From the NCBI RefSeq assembly GCF_019890615.1, contig NZ_JAINVZ010000004.1:62001-126000 (forward strand): DNA of 64,000 nucleotides. The letters are read 5' to 3'. This stretch comes from Streptantibioticus parmotrematis (GTDB lineage: Bacteria > Actinomycetota > Actinomycetes > Streptomycetales > Streptomycetaceae). The position numbers and the translations under genes were made by a program. This document shows positions 17,062 to 26,643 of this stretch, piece after piece (positions within the stretch are counted from its first letter, which is position 1; every line of letters begins with the position of its first letter). The notes beneath the pieces are model-generated. The model was not told where the DNA came from. It was given only the letters and a program-made list of their open reading frames with translations, and made no database searches.

Positions 17062-20000
17062 ATGAGTGATCACAGCCGGCCGGGTCCGCCTGGACGCGAC
17101 ACGGTCGAGTCCCCGCTGTCGTCGGCGCAGGAGAGCATGTGGTTCCTCGACCGGGCTCACCCTGGTGCGGCGGCCTGCAACGTGCCCCTCCTCATGCGGT
17201 GGAACGAGCCGGTGGATGTCGCCGCGCTACGTCAGGCTCTGCACCGGCTCACGACATGGCACGAGGCCCTTCGGACCACTTACCGGCTCCGCGGCGACCG
17301 GCCGGTGCAACAGGTGCGACCTCCGCGTGCGGTGGAAGTGTCCCTGCACCACAGTGCCGTCCGGCCGGACAGGGAGGACGTCCTGGCGCACGGCCGCACA
17401 CCGTTCGACCTGACCGCCGGGCCGCTGCTGCGCTGCGACCTCTGGCATGGTGCGCCGGAAGGCGACACGCTCCTGCTGACGCTGCACCACATCGCCTTCG
17501 ACGGATGGTCGCTGGCCGCCCTGTTCGACGACTTGCTCGCGGCCTACGACGCGGCCCTGGCCGACACCGGTCTGTCCGTACCGCGACAGCCGACGCGTTA
17601 CACCGACTTCGCCACGTGGGAGCACGAGTCCTGGAGTCAGCGCGATGTGGAGGGCCGGTCCGCGAGACGGGCGGAGGAGCTGAGCGAGGCCACTGACTCA
17701 CCGCTCTTCCCCGGCCGCGGCCCGCGCACCACGGACGTCCGCGCGGGCGGTCACCTGACGTTCCCCATACCGGGTGACGTCTGGCAGGCCACGGGGGTAC
17801 TGGCCACCCGCCTGCGGGCGACGCCCTTCGTCGTCCTCCTGTCCGCGTTCCAGGAGGTGCTACGACGGTGGTCGGGCGCCGCGGACTTCATCGTCGGCAC
17901 CGTGATGGCGAACCGTCCCAGACCGGCCCTGGAGGGTGTGGTCGGCTGTTTCGTGAACACCGTCCCGCTCCGATGTCGCCCCGCCCCGGAGATGTCCTTC
18001 GAGGAGCTGTGCCTCCAGTCGCGCACCGAGGCCTTCCGGGCACTGGCCCACCAGGATCTGCCCTTCGACCGGGTCACCGCCCTGACCGCGGTGAAACGGG
18101 GGGCCGGACGCGGACGCCTGGTGGAAGTCGCCTTCGGCGTGCAGAACATGCCGGCTCCGCGAACCACGGGCAATACTCGCTGGCAGCAGCCCGAACTGCT
18201 CCCGACCGGTACCGCCAGATACGACCTTCTCTTCCTGGTCGAAGAGCGGGCGGACGGAGCGGTCGGCACCATCGAATACGACCTGGCTCTGTGCTCCGGG
18301 GAGACGGCGGCGCGATTCCGCGACAGCTTCCTCGCGTTGCTGGCCGCAGCCGTCGAAGCACCGGCCAGTCCCTTGTCCGTTCTTCCTTTGTCACGTCGCA
18401 CGCCGGGAATTCCCGTGCCAGGCACGCTGGTGGGACCGCGCCGTGATCTGGGGCAGACCTCTCCGCCTCTTGACCGGACCCTCCTTGACGCAATCTCCGC
18501 GCGACTGGGTGGGGAACCGGACGCCGTCGCCGTGAGCGCGGGCGGCGAACGCCTCACCCGAGGGCAGCTGGACGACTGGTCCTGGGCGATCGCCCAGCAT
18601 GTGGGCCGCGCAGTCGGGGTCGTACCAGTCCTCGCCGCCCGCGGTCCGGCTCTGACCGCCGCCTGGCTCGGCACACTTCGGTCGGGTAACGCGTACGTGC
18701 CACTCGGTCTGGACACTCCGCCGGAACGGTTGGAGTACATCCTCGGGGACCTGGACGCACGGATCATGCTCGCCGACCGCGAGGGAGCCGAGGTGATCCG
18801 CCGGACGAACGCCGACATCCGCGTTCTCGATCTGCGGGCTCTGCGCCATGTCGGGCCCGTGGTGCGCTCGTCCCCCGACCTGTCGGGCGACGACACAGCC
18901 GTGGTCGTCTACACGTCGGGTACCACCGGCCGCCCCAAGGGCGTTCCCGTGTCCCACCGTGGACTCGCCAACACGGTGGCGTGGTGGGCCGAGGACGCAC
19001 GGCTGAGTTCGGCCGACCGGCTGCTGTGCGTGGTGGGCACCTCCTTCGACCCGGCCACCTTCGAAGTCTTCCGCGCGCTGGTCTCGGGCGCGGAACTGCT
19101 CTTCGCCGACGACCTGGAGCGCAAGGACGGCAGAGCCCTGCGACGGCTGCTGGGCGCCGCGTCGGTGGTCTCCATGACACCCGGCCTGCTGCGCGCTGTG
19201 CTGGACTCCGAGGACGGGTCGACGGATCTGACAGCTCCTGCCCTCCGGCTTGTCTACCTCGGCGGTGAGAAGCTCACTCGCTCACTCGCCGCGGAGTGCG
19301 AGAAGCGCTGGAACGTCACGGTCCGGAACGTCTACGGTCCTACAGAGGTCTCCTGCACCAGTCTGTCGGCCGAGGTCGATCCTGCCGATCCGCAGGCGCC
19401 TCCCATCGGAACACCCATCTGGAACACCCGCGCCTACGTGCTCGGGCCCGCCGGGGAGGAGCTGCCGCCCGGCGTACCGGGCGAGCTCTACCTCGCGGGG
19501 GCCGGCGTTTCCAAAGGCTACGTGGGGCGCCCGGAACTCACCGCCCGAGCCTTCCTGCCCGATCCCTTCGCACCGCAGGACGCACCGTGCGCCCGGATGT
19601 ACCGGACCGGGGACCGCGTGCTGCTCCGCCCCGACGGGTGCGTCGAGTACCTCGGCCGTGCCGACGACCAGACCAAGATCCTCGGGAATCGGATAGAACC
19701 CGCGGAAGTCGGCGCGTTGGTCGAAGAGGGGCACGACGCCGTCCTGTCCGCTGCCGTCGCCGCCGAAGGTGACCCGGCGCGGCTGGTCGCCTATGTCGTC
19801 CTCAGTGACATCGCGAATCCGCCGACGCACGACGATGTGGTCAGGCCGCTGCTGCGGTGGCTGCCGACGGCCGTGTTGCCCGGTGCCGTCTATCCGGTCG
19901 ACGCGCTGCCCATGACCGCGAACGACAAGACCGACTTCCAGGCGCTCCGCCTGTTGCGTTCAGCGCCGCTCGCCAAGGGGGTGGGGCGCCGGGCCGGTCT

Positions 20001-21648
20001 GGGCACGACACAGCGGTGGGCGAGTGAGCAGTTCCTTGCCGCTCTGCGCACGGATGGACGTGACGCCCTGTCCCGGTCCGGCGATGAAGCGGTTCCGGGG
20101 CCCGATGACGACTTCTTCGCCCTCGGCGGTCACTCGCTGCTGGCTGTGCGCATGCTCGCTGCCATCGAACGGGAGCACGGTGTCTCGCTCTCTTTGGGGG
20201 CGTTCCTCAACGAGCCGACCGTGGCCGGCCTGGCCGAGCTGTTCGATACCGCTCCGAGCAGCCGGACGACCGGCGTGACGGATCCGGCGGAAGGCCGCCA
20301 TCCCGCGACGGCGATACAGCAACGCATGGTCTTCATGGACCGGTTGGCCGGCCAGCGCGCGGCCTACCTGGCTCCCACCCTCATGGAGTTCTCCGGGTCC
20401 GTGAACGGCGGCACGCTCGCCCGGGCCCTCGACCACATCCTGGATCACCACCCGGCGCTGCGCTCCAGGTTCTTCCTCGATCGCAGCAGTCGGCAGGTCT
20501 TCTACACGACCGACGGCAGTCCGGCCGAAACCCGGATCAGGGAGTGGACCGAGGGAGAAGAACAGCTCAGGCGGTACCTGGACGAGTTCTGCTGGGCACC
20601 GTTCGACCTCGCCGACAAGCCGCCCGTACGGGCGGAGATCATCCGGATCAGCGACCGGCTGGTGCTGGCGTTGGTGATGCACCATCTCGTCACCGACGGC
20701 TGGGCTCAGCGGCTTCTCCTGCGTCAACTGGGCCAGGTCTACCGGTCCTTCGCGACAAGCGGGCTCCCCCGGCTTCCCCCAGCGATCCATCCCAGTGCTC
20801 TCGCAGACAGGCCGTCACCGGCCGACGTCCGGGCGGCAGACCGCACGGAGGTGTTGCTGGCGCGCCTGCGGGGAGCGCCCACCGACATCGCTCTCCCCCA
20901 CGACCGGGAACGTCCGGCCGTACAGGACACCATGGGGGCCGTGCGCACCCGTCGGCTGGCCACCGAGACGAGCGCACGGCTGCGCGAAGTGCTGGCCGAC
21001 CAGCGAGCCACTGTTTCCATGGCAGCCCCCGCCTTGATGGCCGTGGCGCTGGCGGGGACCACCGATCAACGTGACTTCGTCTTCGCCCTCCCCTGGGTCG
21101 GGCGCGACAGCGCCGCCGCCGCCGAGGCCGTGGCCATGCTGATCAAGACTCTGGCCCTGCGCGTCGATCTGCGTGCCACCTCCACGTGGCGGGACCTGCT
21201 GTCCGCGGTCAGAAACGAAAGTCTGGTCACGTACCAGTACGCGGACGTCCCGTTCGAGGCCCTGGTGGCGAAGCTGGATCCAGGGCGGGGCCTCAACCGC
21301 CCCCCTCTCACCCCTGTGCTCGTGACGGCGGTGACGGATCCGCCGACGGTGCCTGATCTCGGCAGGGACATATGGGCCCGGCACCTGCCCCTGCCCGGCC
21401 TGCGCGTCAAGTACGAGCTCGAGCTGACCTTGCGGGTCACGGACGATTCCTTCGACGTGGAACTGGCGTACGCGACGGCTCTGTTCGACGCTCCGTCCAT
21501 CGACGCCCTGCTCGACGAAGTGGTGCGGGCCGTCGGCCGATTGGCCTCACAACCGGATCACCCGGTCCTCCCCCCACGCCCGGGCCCCGACAGCTCACAC
21601 ACCGACCGGCCCGGCAAGGGCCTGAAGACTGGAGATGCACGCCCATGA
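17062..21648 (+). CDS. NRPS C-A-PCP-C
   Basis: 1528 residues. The first C domain (about 15-440) has LHHIAFDGWS (near 142). The A domain (about 480-960) has VVYTSGTTGRPKGVPVSHRG (near 613) and NVYGPTEVSCT. The PCP Ser is in FFALGGHSLLAVRM (near 1022). The second C domain (about 1090-1490) has MHHLVTDGWA (near 1207). The pocket read by eye, D-P-F-S-Y-G-V-C-T-K, matches no code I know. It would join the upstream aminoacyl group to its own residue; the trailing C domain then needs an acceptor on another protein. The next gene is a free carrier, overlapping by ATGA, and is the obvious partner. Both C domains keep the catalytic His. Confidence 0.9.
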   Translation: MSDHSRPGPPGRDTVESPLSSAQESMWFLDRAHPGAAACNVPLLMRWNEPVDVAALRQALHRLTTWHEALRTTYRLRGDRPVQQVRPPRAVEVSLHHSAVRPDREDVLAHGRTPFDLTAGPLLRCDLWHGAPEGDTLLLTLHHIAFDGWSLAALFDDLLAAYDAALADTGLSVPRQPTRYTDFATWEHESWSQRDVEGRSARRAEELSEATDSPLFPGRGPRTTDVRAGGHLTFPIPGDVWQATGVLATRLRATPFVVLLSAFQEVLRRWSGAADFIVGTVMANRPRPALEGVVGCFVNTVPLRCRPAPEMSFEELCLQSRTEAFRALAHQDLPFDRVTALTAVKRGAGRGRLVEVAFGVQNMPAPRTTGNTRWQQPELLPTGTARYDLLFLVEERADGAVGTIEYDLALCSGETAARFRDSFLALLAAAVEAPASPLSVLPLSRRTPGIPVPGTLVGPRRDLGQTSPPLDRTLLDAISARLGGEPDAVAVSAGGERLTRGQLDDWSWAIAQHVGRAVGVVPVLAARGPALTAAWLGTLRSGNAYVPLGLDTPPERLEYILGDLDARIMLADREGAEVIRRTNADIRVLDLRALRHVGPVVRSSPDLSGDDTAVVVYTSGTTGRPKGVPVSHRGLANTVAWWAEDARLSSADRLLCVVGTSFDPATFEVFRALVSGAELLFADDLERKDGRALRRLLGAASVVSMTPGLLRAVLDSEDGSTDLTAPALRLVYLGGEKLTRSLAAECEKRWNVTVRNVYGPTEVSCTSLSAEVDPADPQAPPIGTPIWNTRAYVLGPAGEELPPGVPGELYLAGAGVSKGYVGRPELTARAFLPDPFAPQDAPCARMYRTGDRVLLRPDGCVEYLGRADDQTKILGNRIEPAEVGALVEEGHDAVLSAAVAAEGDPARLVAYVVLSDIANPPTHDDVVRPLLRWLPTAVLPGAVYPVDALPMTANDKTDFQALRLLRSAPLAKGVGRRAGLGTTQRWASEQFLAALRTDGRDALSRSGDEAVPGPDDDFFALGGHSLLAVRMLAAIEREHGVSLSLGAFLNEPTVAGLAELFDTAPSSRTTGVTDPAEGRHPATAIQQRMVFMDRLAGQRAAYLAPTLMEFSGSVNGGTLARALDHILDHHPALRSRFFLDRSSRQVFYTTDGSPAETRIREWTEGEEQLRRYLDEFCWAPFDLADKPPVRAEIIRISDRLVLALVMHHLVTDGWAQRLLLRQLGQVYRSFATSGLPRLPPAIHPSALADRPSPADVRAADRTEVLLARLRGAPTDIALPHDRERPAVQDTMGAVRTRRLATETSARLREVLADQRATVSMAAPALMAVALAGTTDQRDFVFALPWVGRDSAAAAEAVAMLIKTLALRVDLRATSTWRDLLSAVRNESLVTYQYADVPFEALVAKLDPGRGLNRPPLTPVLVTAVTDPPTVPDLGRDIWARHLPLPGLRVKYELELTLRVTDDSFDVELAYATALFDAPSIDALLDEVVRAVGRLASQPDHPVLPPRPGPDSSHTDRPGKGLKTGDARP

Positions 21649-21965
21649 CGGAGCCGGTGGAGGACGTACGCCGGATCTGGAGCACGGTGCTGGCCACCGA
21701 GGTCCAGGATGTGGATGTCAACTTCTTCGATGCCGGGGGCCATTCGCTCCTCGTGATGGTCCTCCAGGAACACCTGGAGGAGCTTTTCGGCCGGGAGATC
21801 TCCATCGAGGATCTCTTCGAGGCACCCACCATCCGGGCCCAGGCCCATCTGCTCACCGGCAGTTCAGACCCGAAGCAGGAGCGGGACAGCGGTTTCGGCG
21901 CCCATTCCCGTTCCCGGCTGATCGGGCGCGGCAACGGCCGCGCCGCAGCGGAGGACCGGACATGA
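21645..21965 (+). CDS. Free-standing carrier protein between NRPS and PKS
   Basis: 106 residues starting MTEPVEDVRRIWSTVLATEV. The phosphopantetheine Ser is in FFDAGGHSLLVMVL (near 38). The C-terminal 35 residues are a charged tail with no fold seen. ATGA overlaps join it to the NRPS upstream and the KS-ACP-reductase downstream. It most likely accepts the peptide from the trailing C domain and hands it to the KS, or carries an amino acid loaded by the stand-alone A domain (inference). Confidence 0.88.
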   Translation: MTEPVEDVRRIWSTVLATEVQDVDVNFFDAGGHSLLVMVLQEHLEELFGREISIEDLFEAPTIRAQAHLLTGSSDPKQERDSGFGAHSRSRLIGRGNGRAAAEDRT

Positions 21966-24900
21966 GCAGGCCCACCGACATCGCAGTCATAGGTATCGGT
22001 TGTCGCTTTCCCGACGGGCCCGACGTGGCGACCTTCTGGGACAACCTGATGGCGGGCGTCGTCTCGACGCGCCAGCAGTCCGAGGAACGTCTGAGGGCCG
22101 CCGGTCTGTCCACGGCGCAGCTGACGCATCCGGCATTCGTGCCAGTCGCCGCCACGGTGCCGGACGTGGAGATGTTCGCCGCTGAGTTCTTCGGGTACTC
22201 GCCGGCCGAGGCGGAAAGCATCGACCCGAGCCAGCGGATCTTCCTCGAAGTGTGCTGGGAGGCCCTGGAGTCCTCCGGCCACGCGCCGACCGGATCCGGT
22301 GGACCCGTGGTGGGTGTGTTCGCCAGCGGAGGCCCCAGCCCGTACACCGTCGCGCTCCAGGCCGCGAAGCTGAGGGAGGGCGGCCTCGCCTCCGTCGTCG
22401 ACGACCTGGATCTCACACTCGGTGGCACGGCCGACTTCATGGCCTCGCGCGTCGCCTACAAACTGGGGTTGCGCGGGCCTTCGGTGGGTGTGCAGACGGC
22501 TTGTTCGTCCTCCCTGACCGGCGTGCACTACGCGGTGCTGAGCCTGTTGTCCGGCGAGTGCGACCTCGCGGTTGCCGGCGGTGCGGCGGTCAGCGATCCC
22601 CTGGTCGGATACACCTACACGCCCGGCGGCGTGATGTCCGAGGACGGATACTGCCGCTCGTTCGAGGCACGTTCCACCGGCACCGCCGCGGGCGCAGGGG
22701 CTGGAGCCGTTGTGCTGCGTCGCCTCACCGATGCCCTGGCTGACGGTGACCCGGTCCTCGCCGTCGTGCGGGGCAGCGCGGTCGGTAATGACGGGGCCCT
22801 GCGAACGGGCTTCACCGCACCGAGTGCCAAGGGACTGGCGGGGGTGGTGGCCGGAGCGCTGACGGTGGCCGAAGCACCACCCCACACCGTGCGGTACGTC
22901 GAGGCCCATGGATCGGGTACTCAGCTGGGGGACAGCCTCGAACTCCGCGGCCTCACCGCCGGGTTTCGTATCGCCGGTGACGAACTGGGCACACCGCGGC
23001 GGGGCAGCGGCGACTGCGCTTTGGCCTCAGTGAAGGCCAACATCGGCCACGCCGGCTGGGCCGCCGGGATCGCCGGATTCATCAAGGCCGTGCACGTCGC
23101 GCACACGGGTACGGTGCCCCCGCACCCCTCCTTCGAACATCCTCGTGACCCCGGAGTGCTGGCGGACAGCCCCTTCTTCGTCCCCACCGAGCCGGTGAAG
23201 ATGACGGAGACGGACGACTGGCACGTGGTGGTCAATTCCATGGGGCTCGGTGGCACAAACGCCACCGTGGTGCTCGCCCCACCGCCCGCTCCGACCCGGC
23301 CTTCCGCTGAACCGGTGGATGTGGTCCGGCTCGTTCTGTCGGCCCGCAACCGGACCGAGCTGGACGCCCTGTCCCGAGCCGTGGCAGAGCGCCTGGACGC
23401 CGGCGCGCCCGTGGGCGACGTGGCGCACACCCTACGGGTGGGGCGCCGCGCCTTCCCCGAAAGGCGCGTGGTGACTGCGGCTCCGAACCAGATGGCGGCG
23501 GCTCTTCGAATGCCGCGGCCACCGCACGTACGCACCGCCAGGATCGAACCGCGCCGGGTCCTTCTCGTCGCACCCGAACCCGGGGGGAGCATCCCCGCAG
23601 AGCTCCTGGACCACCTGGTACGGGCCTTCCGCGGGCGAGCCGAGGTCGTCGCGTCAGCACCCGGCCAGCCGCCGACGGACGCGTACTTGCTCCGGCTGAC
23701 GCGCGGCACCGCAGGAGCCGGCCTTGTACCGCATTTCGAGGGCCGGGTCCCGTCGGTCCAGCAAGCCTGGGACGAGGCCTTCACCACCGCGTGGCTCAAC
23801 GGCGCCGATGTCGACTGGGAATATCTCGCCCGAGACGGCCGCGGACGCCGACTGGCCCTGCCTACGTACCCCTATCAGCGGCGCCGGTACTGGGCACTCG
23901 ACCATGTGTCCCTCCCGGAGACGGCCTCCGTCGACGGCCCGCTTCGCAAGACGTCCGCGACCAGCCGCCCCGAGGCGGGCGCTGACCCGGTGGAGGAAAC
24001 CCTCCTCAACATCTGGGCGGAGTTGTTCGGCAGACCAGATGTCGGCCTCGACGACGAATTCGGCACGATGGGGGGAACCTCACTGCTGTCGGTGCGCATG
24101 GGGCTCGAGGTGCACGCTCGGCTGGGCGTGCTGGTCAACCTGCACCGTGCGGGCGGAAGCCGGGCCACGGTCCGCAGGCTCGCGGAGATCGTCCGGGCCG
24201 CGAACGCTGCGGAGCCGACGGCGGGCTCCGACGACGAGACCGCAGACGGGCAGGGGGCCATCGTCGACGCCGACCTCACCCTCCCGCTGGGTGAGACTTC
24301 GGCGCACAGCACGACGGGCTCTGGCGTTCTGCTCACCGGAGCCACCGGCTTCCTGGGGAGCTTCCTCCTGCACCAGTTGCTGACTCGGACCGACCGCAGG
24401 GTGTACTGCCTGGTCCGCGCCGACAGCGAAGAGGACGCCCTCCGGCGGCTCAGTGACGCCGCGGCGTTCTACGCACTGCCCGCTCCCGACCTGGGACGAG
24501 TACGTGTGGTGGTCGGTGACTTGCGCGATGTCGCGAACGTCTGTTCCGGCTATCGCGATGGTGAACTCGCCACTCAGGTAGGCCACTTGCTGCACTGCGC
24601 CGCCCGGGTCGTCTTCACCGAGCCGTACAGCGAGCTGCGCGACGACAACGTGCTGCCCACGGTGGGACTGGTGCGCTGGGCACGGGCGAATGGCATACGC
24701 GAGTTCGGGTTCGTCTCCTCCCTGGCGGCGACCGGCCCCGCGCTGGGAACGAACGGCCGGACCCTGGAAAGCCGGGAGCAACCGCTCGACCCCGCACAAG
24801 GCGGCTACGGAGTCGGCAAGTGGGTCTGCGAGCGCCTCCTGGCACGGGCCGAGTCCGAAGGGATGCGGGTGAGGATCTTCCGTCCCGGACTGATCCTCGG

Positions 24901-25438
24901 TTCCACCACCACGGGGGCCTGCAACCCCAAGGACATGATGTGGCGCATGCTGGCGGCCGGAACCGCGGTGGGCGCACACCCGTTGGACGACCGGCCCATG
25001 CCGATGGCTCCGGTGGATCTGGTGTCCCAGGCCGTCGTGGACCTTCTCTTCGCACCCGGAGCGGCCGGACGGGCCTTCCATCTGGTGGCACGCGAAGGGG
25101 TCGGCGCGCAGCGCCTGTTCGCCCTGCTCGCGGCGGCCGGACTTCCCACCGAGCCGTTGAGCCGGGAGGACTGGCTCAGTGCGGTGGCTGCCCGGGCCCG
25201 CACGGGCGACAACCACGTCCTGACGAGCATGGCCCTCTACGACCTCGCCGGACACGAGGGTGATGCCACTTCAGTCGAGGCCGAGGCGTGGGGCGCGTGG
25301 CTGGCCGAGGCCGGGCACGACGCCGCCCCGACCGGGGAGTCGCTCCGGGCGGCGCTCTGCCACCTCGCCGGCAAGGACCCGGCCTACCTGGAACTGCTCG
25401 GCGCCGACGCCACGTCCGGCACCGACCGAGACGATTGA
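21962..25438 (+). CDS. AT-less polyketide synthase KS-ACP-thioester reductase
   Basis: 1158 residues. KS (about 1-430) has VQTACSSSLTG (Cys near 179), EAHGSGT and NIGHAGWAAG. A linker of about 210 residues ends LPTYPYQRRRYWAL, the usual post-AT motif, but no AT active site precedes it. The ACP Ser is in FGTMGGTSLLSVRM (near 705). The terminal reductase (about 785-1150) has VLLTGATGFLGSF for NADPH and GGYGVGKWVCERLL with the YxxxK pair. Release should therefore be reductive, giving an aldehyde or, after a second reduction, an alcohol, and this protein is probably the last assembly station. There is no KR, DH or MT. The extender is probably supplied by the hydroxymalonyl-ACP genes that follow. 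Confidence 0.9.
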   Translation: MSRPTDIAVIGIGCRFPDGPDVATFWDNLMAGVVSTRQQSEERLRAAGLSTAQLTHPAFVPVAATVPDVEMFAAEFFGYSPAEAESIDPSQRIFLEVCWEALESSGHAPTGSGGPVVGVFASGGPSPYTVALQAAKLREGGLASVVDDLDLTLGGTADFMASRVAYKLGLRGPSVGVQTACSSSLTGVHYAVLSLLSGECDLAVAGGAAVSDPLVGYTYTPGGVMSEDGYCRSFEARSTGTAAGAGAGAVVLRRLTDALADGDPVLAVVRGSAVGNDGALRTGFTAPSAKGLAGVVAGALTVAEAPPHTVRYVEAHGSGTQLGDSLELRGLTAGFRIAGDELGTPRRGSGDCALASVKANIGHAGWAAGIAGFIKAVHVAHTGTVPPHPSFEHPRDPGVLADSPFFVPTEPVKMTETDDWHVVVNSMGLGGTNATVVLAPPPAPTRPSAEPVDVVRLVLSARNRTELDALSRAVAERLDAGAPVGDVAHTLRVGRRAFPERRVVTAAPNQMAAALRMPRPPHVRTARIEPRRVLLVAPEPGGSIPAELLDHLVRAFRGRAEVVASAPGQPPTDAYLLRLTRGTAGAGLVPHFEGRVPSVQQAWDEAFTTAWLNGADVDWEYLARDGRGRRLALPTYPYQRRRYWALDHVSLPETASVDGPLRKTSATSRPEAGADPVEETLLNIWAELFGRPDVGLDDEFGTMGGTSLLSVRMGLEVHARLGVLVNLHRAGGSRATVRRLAEIVRAANAAEPTAGSDDETADGQGAIVDADLTLPLGETSAHSTTGSGVLLTGATGFLGSFLLHQLLTRTDRRVYCLVRADSEEDALRRLSDAAAFYALPAPDLGRVRVVVGDLRDVANVCSGYRDGELATQVGHLLHCAARVVFTEPYSELRDDNVLPTVGLVRWARANGIREFGFVSSLAATGPALGTNGRTLESREQPLDPAQGGYGVGKWVCERLLARAESEGMRVRIFRPGLILGSTTTGACNPKDMMWRMLAAGTAVGAHPLDDRPMPMAPVDLVSQAVVDLLFAPGAAGRAFHLVAREGVGAQRLFALLAAAGLPTEPLSREDWLSAVAARARTGDNHVLTSMALYDLAGHEGDATSVEAEAWGAWLAEAGHDAAPTGESLRAALCHLAGKDPAYLELLGADATSGTDRDD

Positions 25439-25445
25439 GGGAACT

Positions 25446-26300
25446 GTGGAAGAACAGGACAAGAGCCTGGTCGCCGTGCTGGGAGCGGGAGTCATGGGTG
25501 TGGGCATAGCGGCCCTCGCCCTCGGTCACGGCGTTCCCGTGGTGCTCGTGGACGTCGACGATCGTGTTCTGGAGAAGGCCGCCCGGGACGTGCCACTTCG
25601 CATCCGCCAAGGGCAGTTGCTCGGCAAGCTCCCGCGGACCACGGATCTTCCGCCTCTGACAACCTCCACCTCACTGGAGGCTGCGGCTGCCGCAACCGTG
25701 GTGATCGAGGCGGTCGTGGAAATGCCGGAGGTGAAGGCGAAGGTCCTGCGCGCGGTGTCCGAATCCGTGGCCCCCGGGACTCCTTTGGTGAGCAACACGT
25801 CCGGCATCCCCATCGACGAGCTCGCCGGACACACCCTCCGTCCGTCGGACGTCCTCGGTGCCCACTTCATGAATCCGCCGTACCTGATCCGTACCGTCGA
25901 GGTGATCCGGGGACCGCGCACGACCGACGAGGCACTGGACCCGGCGCTTCGGCTCCTCACCTCCCTCGATCGCGAATCCATCGTGGTGGGCGACGGGGCG
26001 GGCTTCGTCATCAATCGTGTCCTCCAGCGGATGATCAACGAGTCGGCGCGAATAGTGCAGGAGGGGATCGCCACCCACGAAGAGGTGGACGCGCTCTTCC
26101 AGGGTTGCCTCGGCCACAGGACCGGACCGCTCGCCACAGCGGACCTGATCGGCCTGGACAACGTCGTCGACAGCCTGCGCGTGCTGCACACACGCACCGG
26201 AGACGCGGGCTTCGATCCTTGCGAACTGCTGCTCAGCAAGGTCGGTACCGGTGACTTCGGCCGCAAGACGGGCCGCGGTTTCTACGCCTACGAATCCTGA
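25446..26300 (+). CDS. 3-hydroxyacyl-CoA/ACP dehydrogenase of the hydroxymalonyl-ACP set
   Basis: 284 residues. The Rossmann motif AVLGAGVMGVGIAALALGHG opens the protein. SNTSGIPIDELA near 118 and GAHFMNPPYLIRTVEVI near 138 are typical of 3-hydroxyacyl-CoA dehydrogenases, and the C-terminal helical domain ends GRKTGRGFYAY. In FkbK/ZmaG-type pathways this enzyme oxidises glyceryl-ACP at C3. GTG start 8 bases after the PKS stop. It works with the ACP, acyl-CoA dehydrogenase and FkbH domain encoded just downstream. Confidence 0.88.
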   Translation: MEEQDKSLVAVLGAGVMGVGIAALALGHGVPVVLVDVDDRVLEKAARDVPLRIRQGQLLGKLPRTTDLPPLTTSTSLEAAAAATVVIEAVVEMPEVKAKVLRAVSESVAPGTPLVSNTSGIPIDELAGHTLRPSDVLGAHFMNPPYLIRTVEVIRGPRTTDEALDPALRLLTSLDRESIVVGDGAGFVINRVLQRMINESARIVQEGIATHEEVDALFQGCLGHRTGPLATADLIGLDNVVDSLRVLHTRTGDAGFDPCELLLSKVGTGDFGRKTGRGFYAYES

Positions 26301-26352
26301 CACCCACGAGACGCACACCATCCGACCCCGAACCGAGAGGCTCGATTCACCC

Positions 26353-26643
26353 ATGACCCCTACCTCTTCCATCCAGCCGACGGCCACTGAGATCGAAACC
26401 GAACTCCTCGCCTTCCTACACGGCCGCGGGAAGGTAGAGGTGGCACCCGACACCGACCTGTTCGCCTCGGGCGCCGTCACGTCCCTGTTCTCCCTGGAGT
26501 TGGTAACGCATGTCGAGGCGGCGTACGGCGTCGCCGTGGTGGGCGACGAGCTCCGGATGGACAACTTCCGCAGTGTGCGGGCCATGGTGGGACTCATCGA
26601 ACGGCTCCGCGCGACCTGTGAGACGGAACCGTCCCATGGGTGA
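26353..26643 (+). CDS. Acyl carrier protein for hydroxymalonyl extender units
   Basis: 96 residues. The Ser in FASGAVTSLFSLELVTHVEA (near 43) is the pantetheine site; the SLFSLELV context is the variant seen in carriers of methoxy- and hydroxymalonyl pathways rather than the GxDS of PKS carriers. It would receive a glyceryl group from 1,3-bisphosphoglycerate via the FkbH domain and be oxidised on the carrier. It lies between the two dehydrogenase genes. Confidence 0.9.
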   Translation: MTPTSSIQPTATEIETELLAFLHGRGKVEVAPDTDLFASGAVTSLFSLELVTHVEAAYGVAVVGDELRMDNFRSVRAMVGLIERLRATCETEPSHG

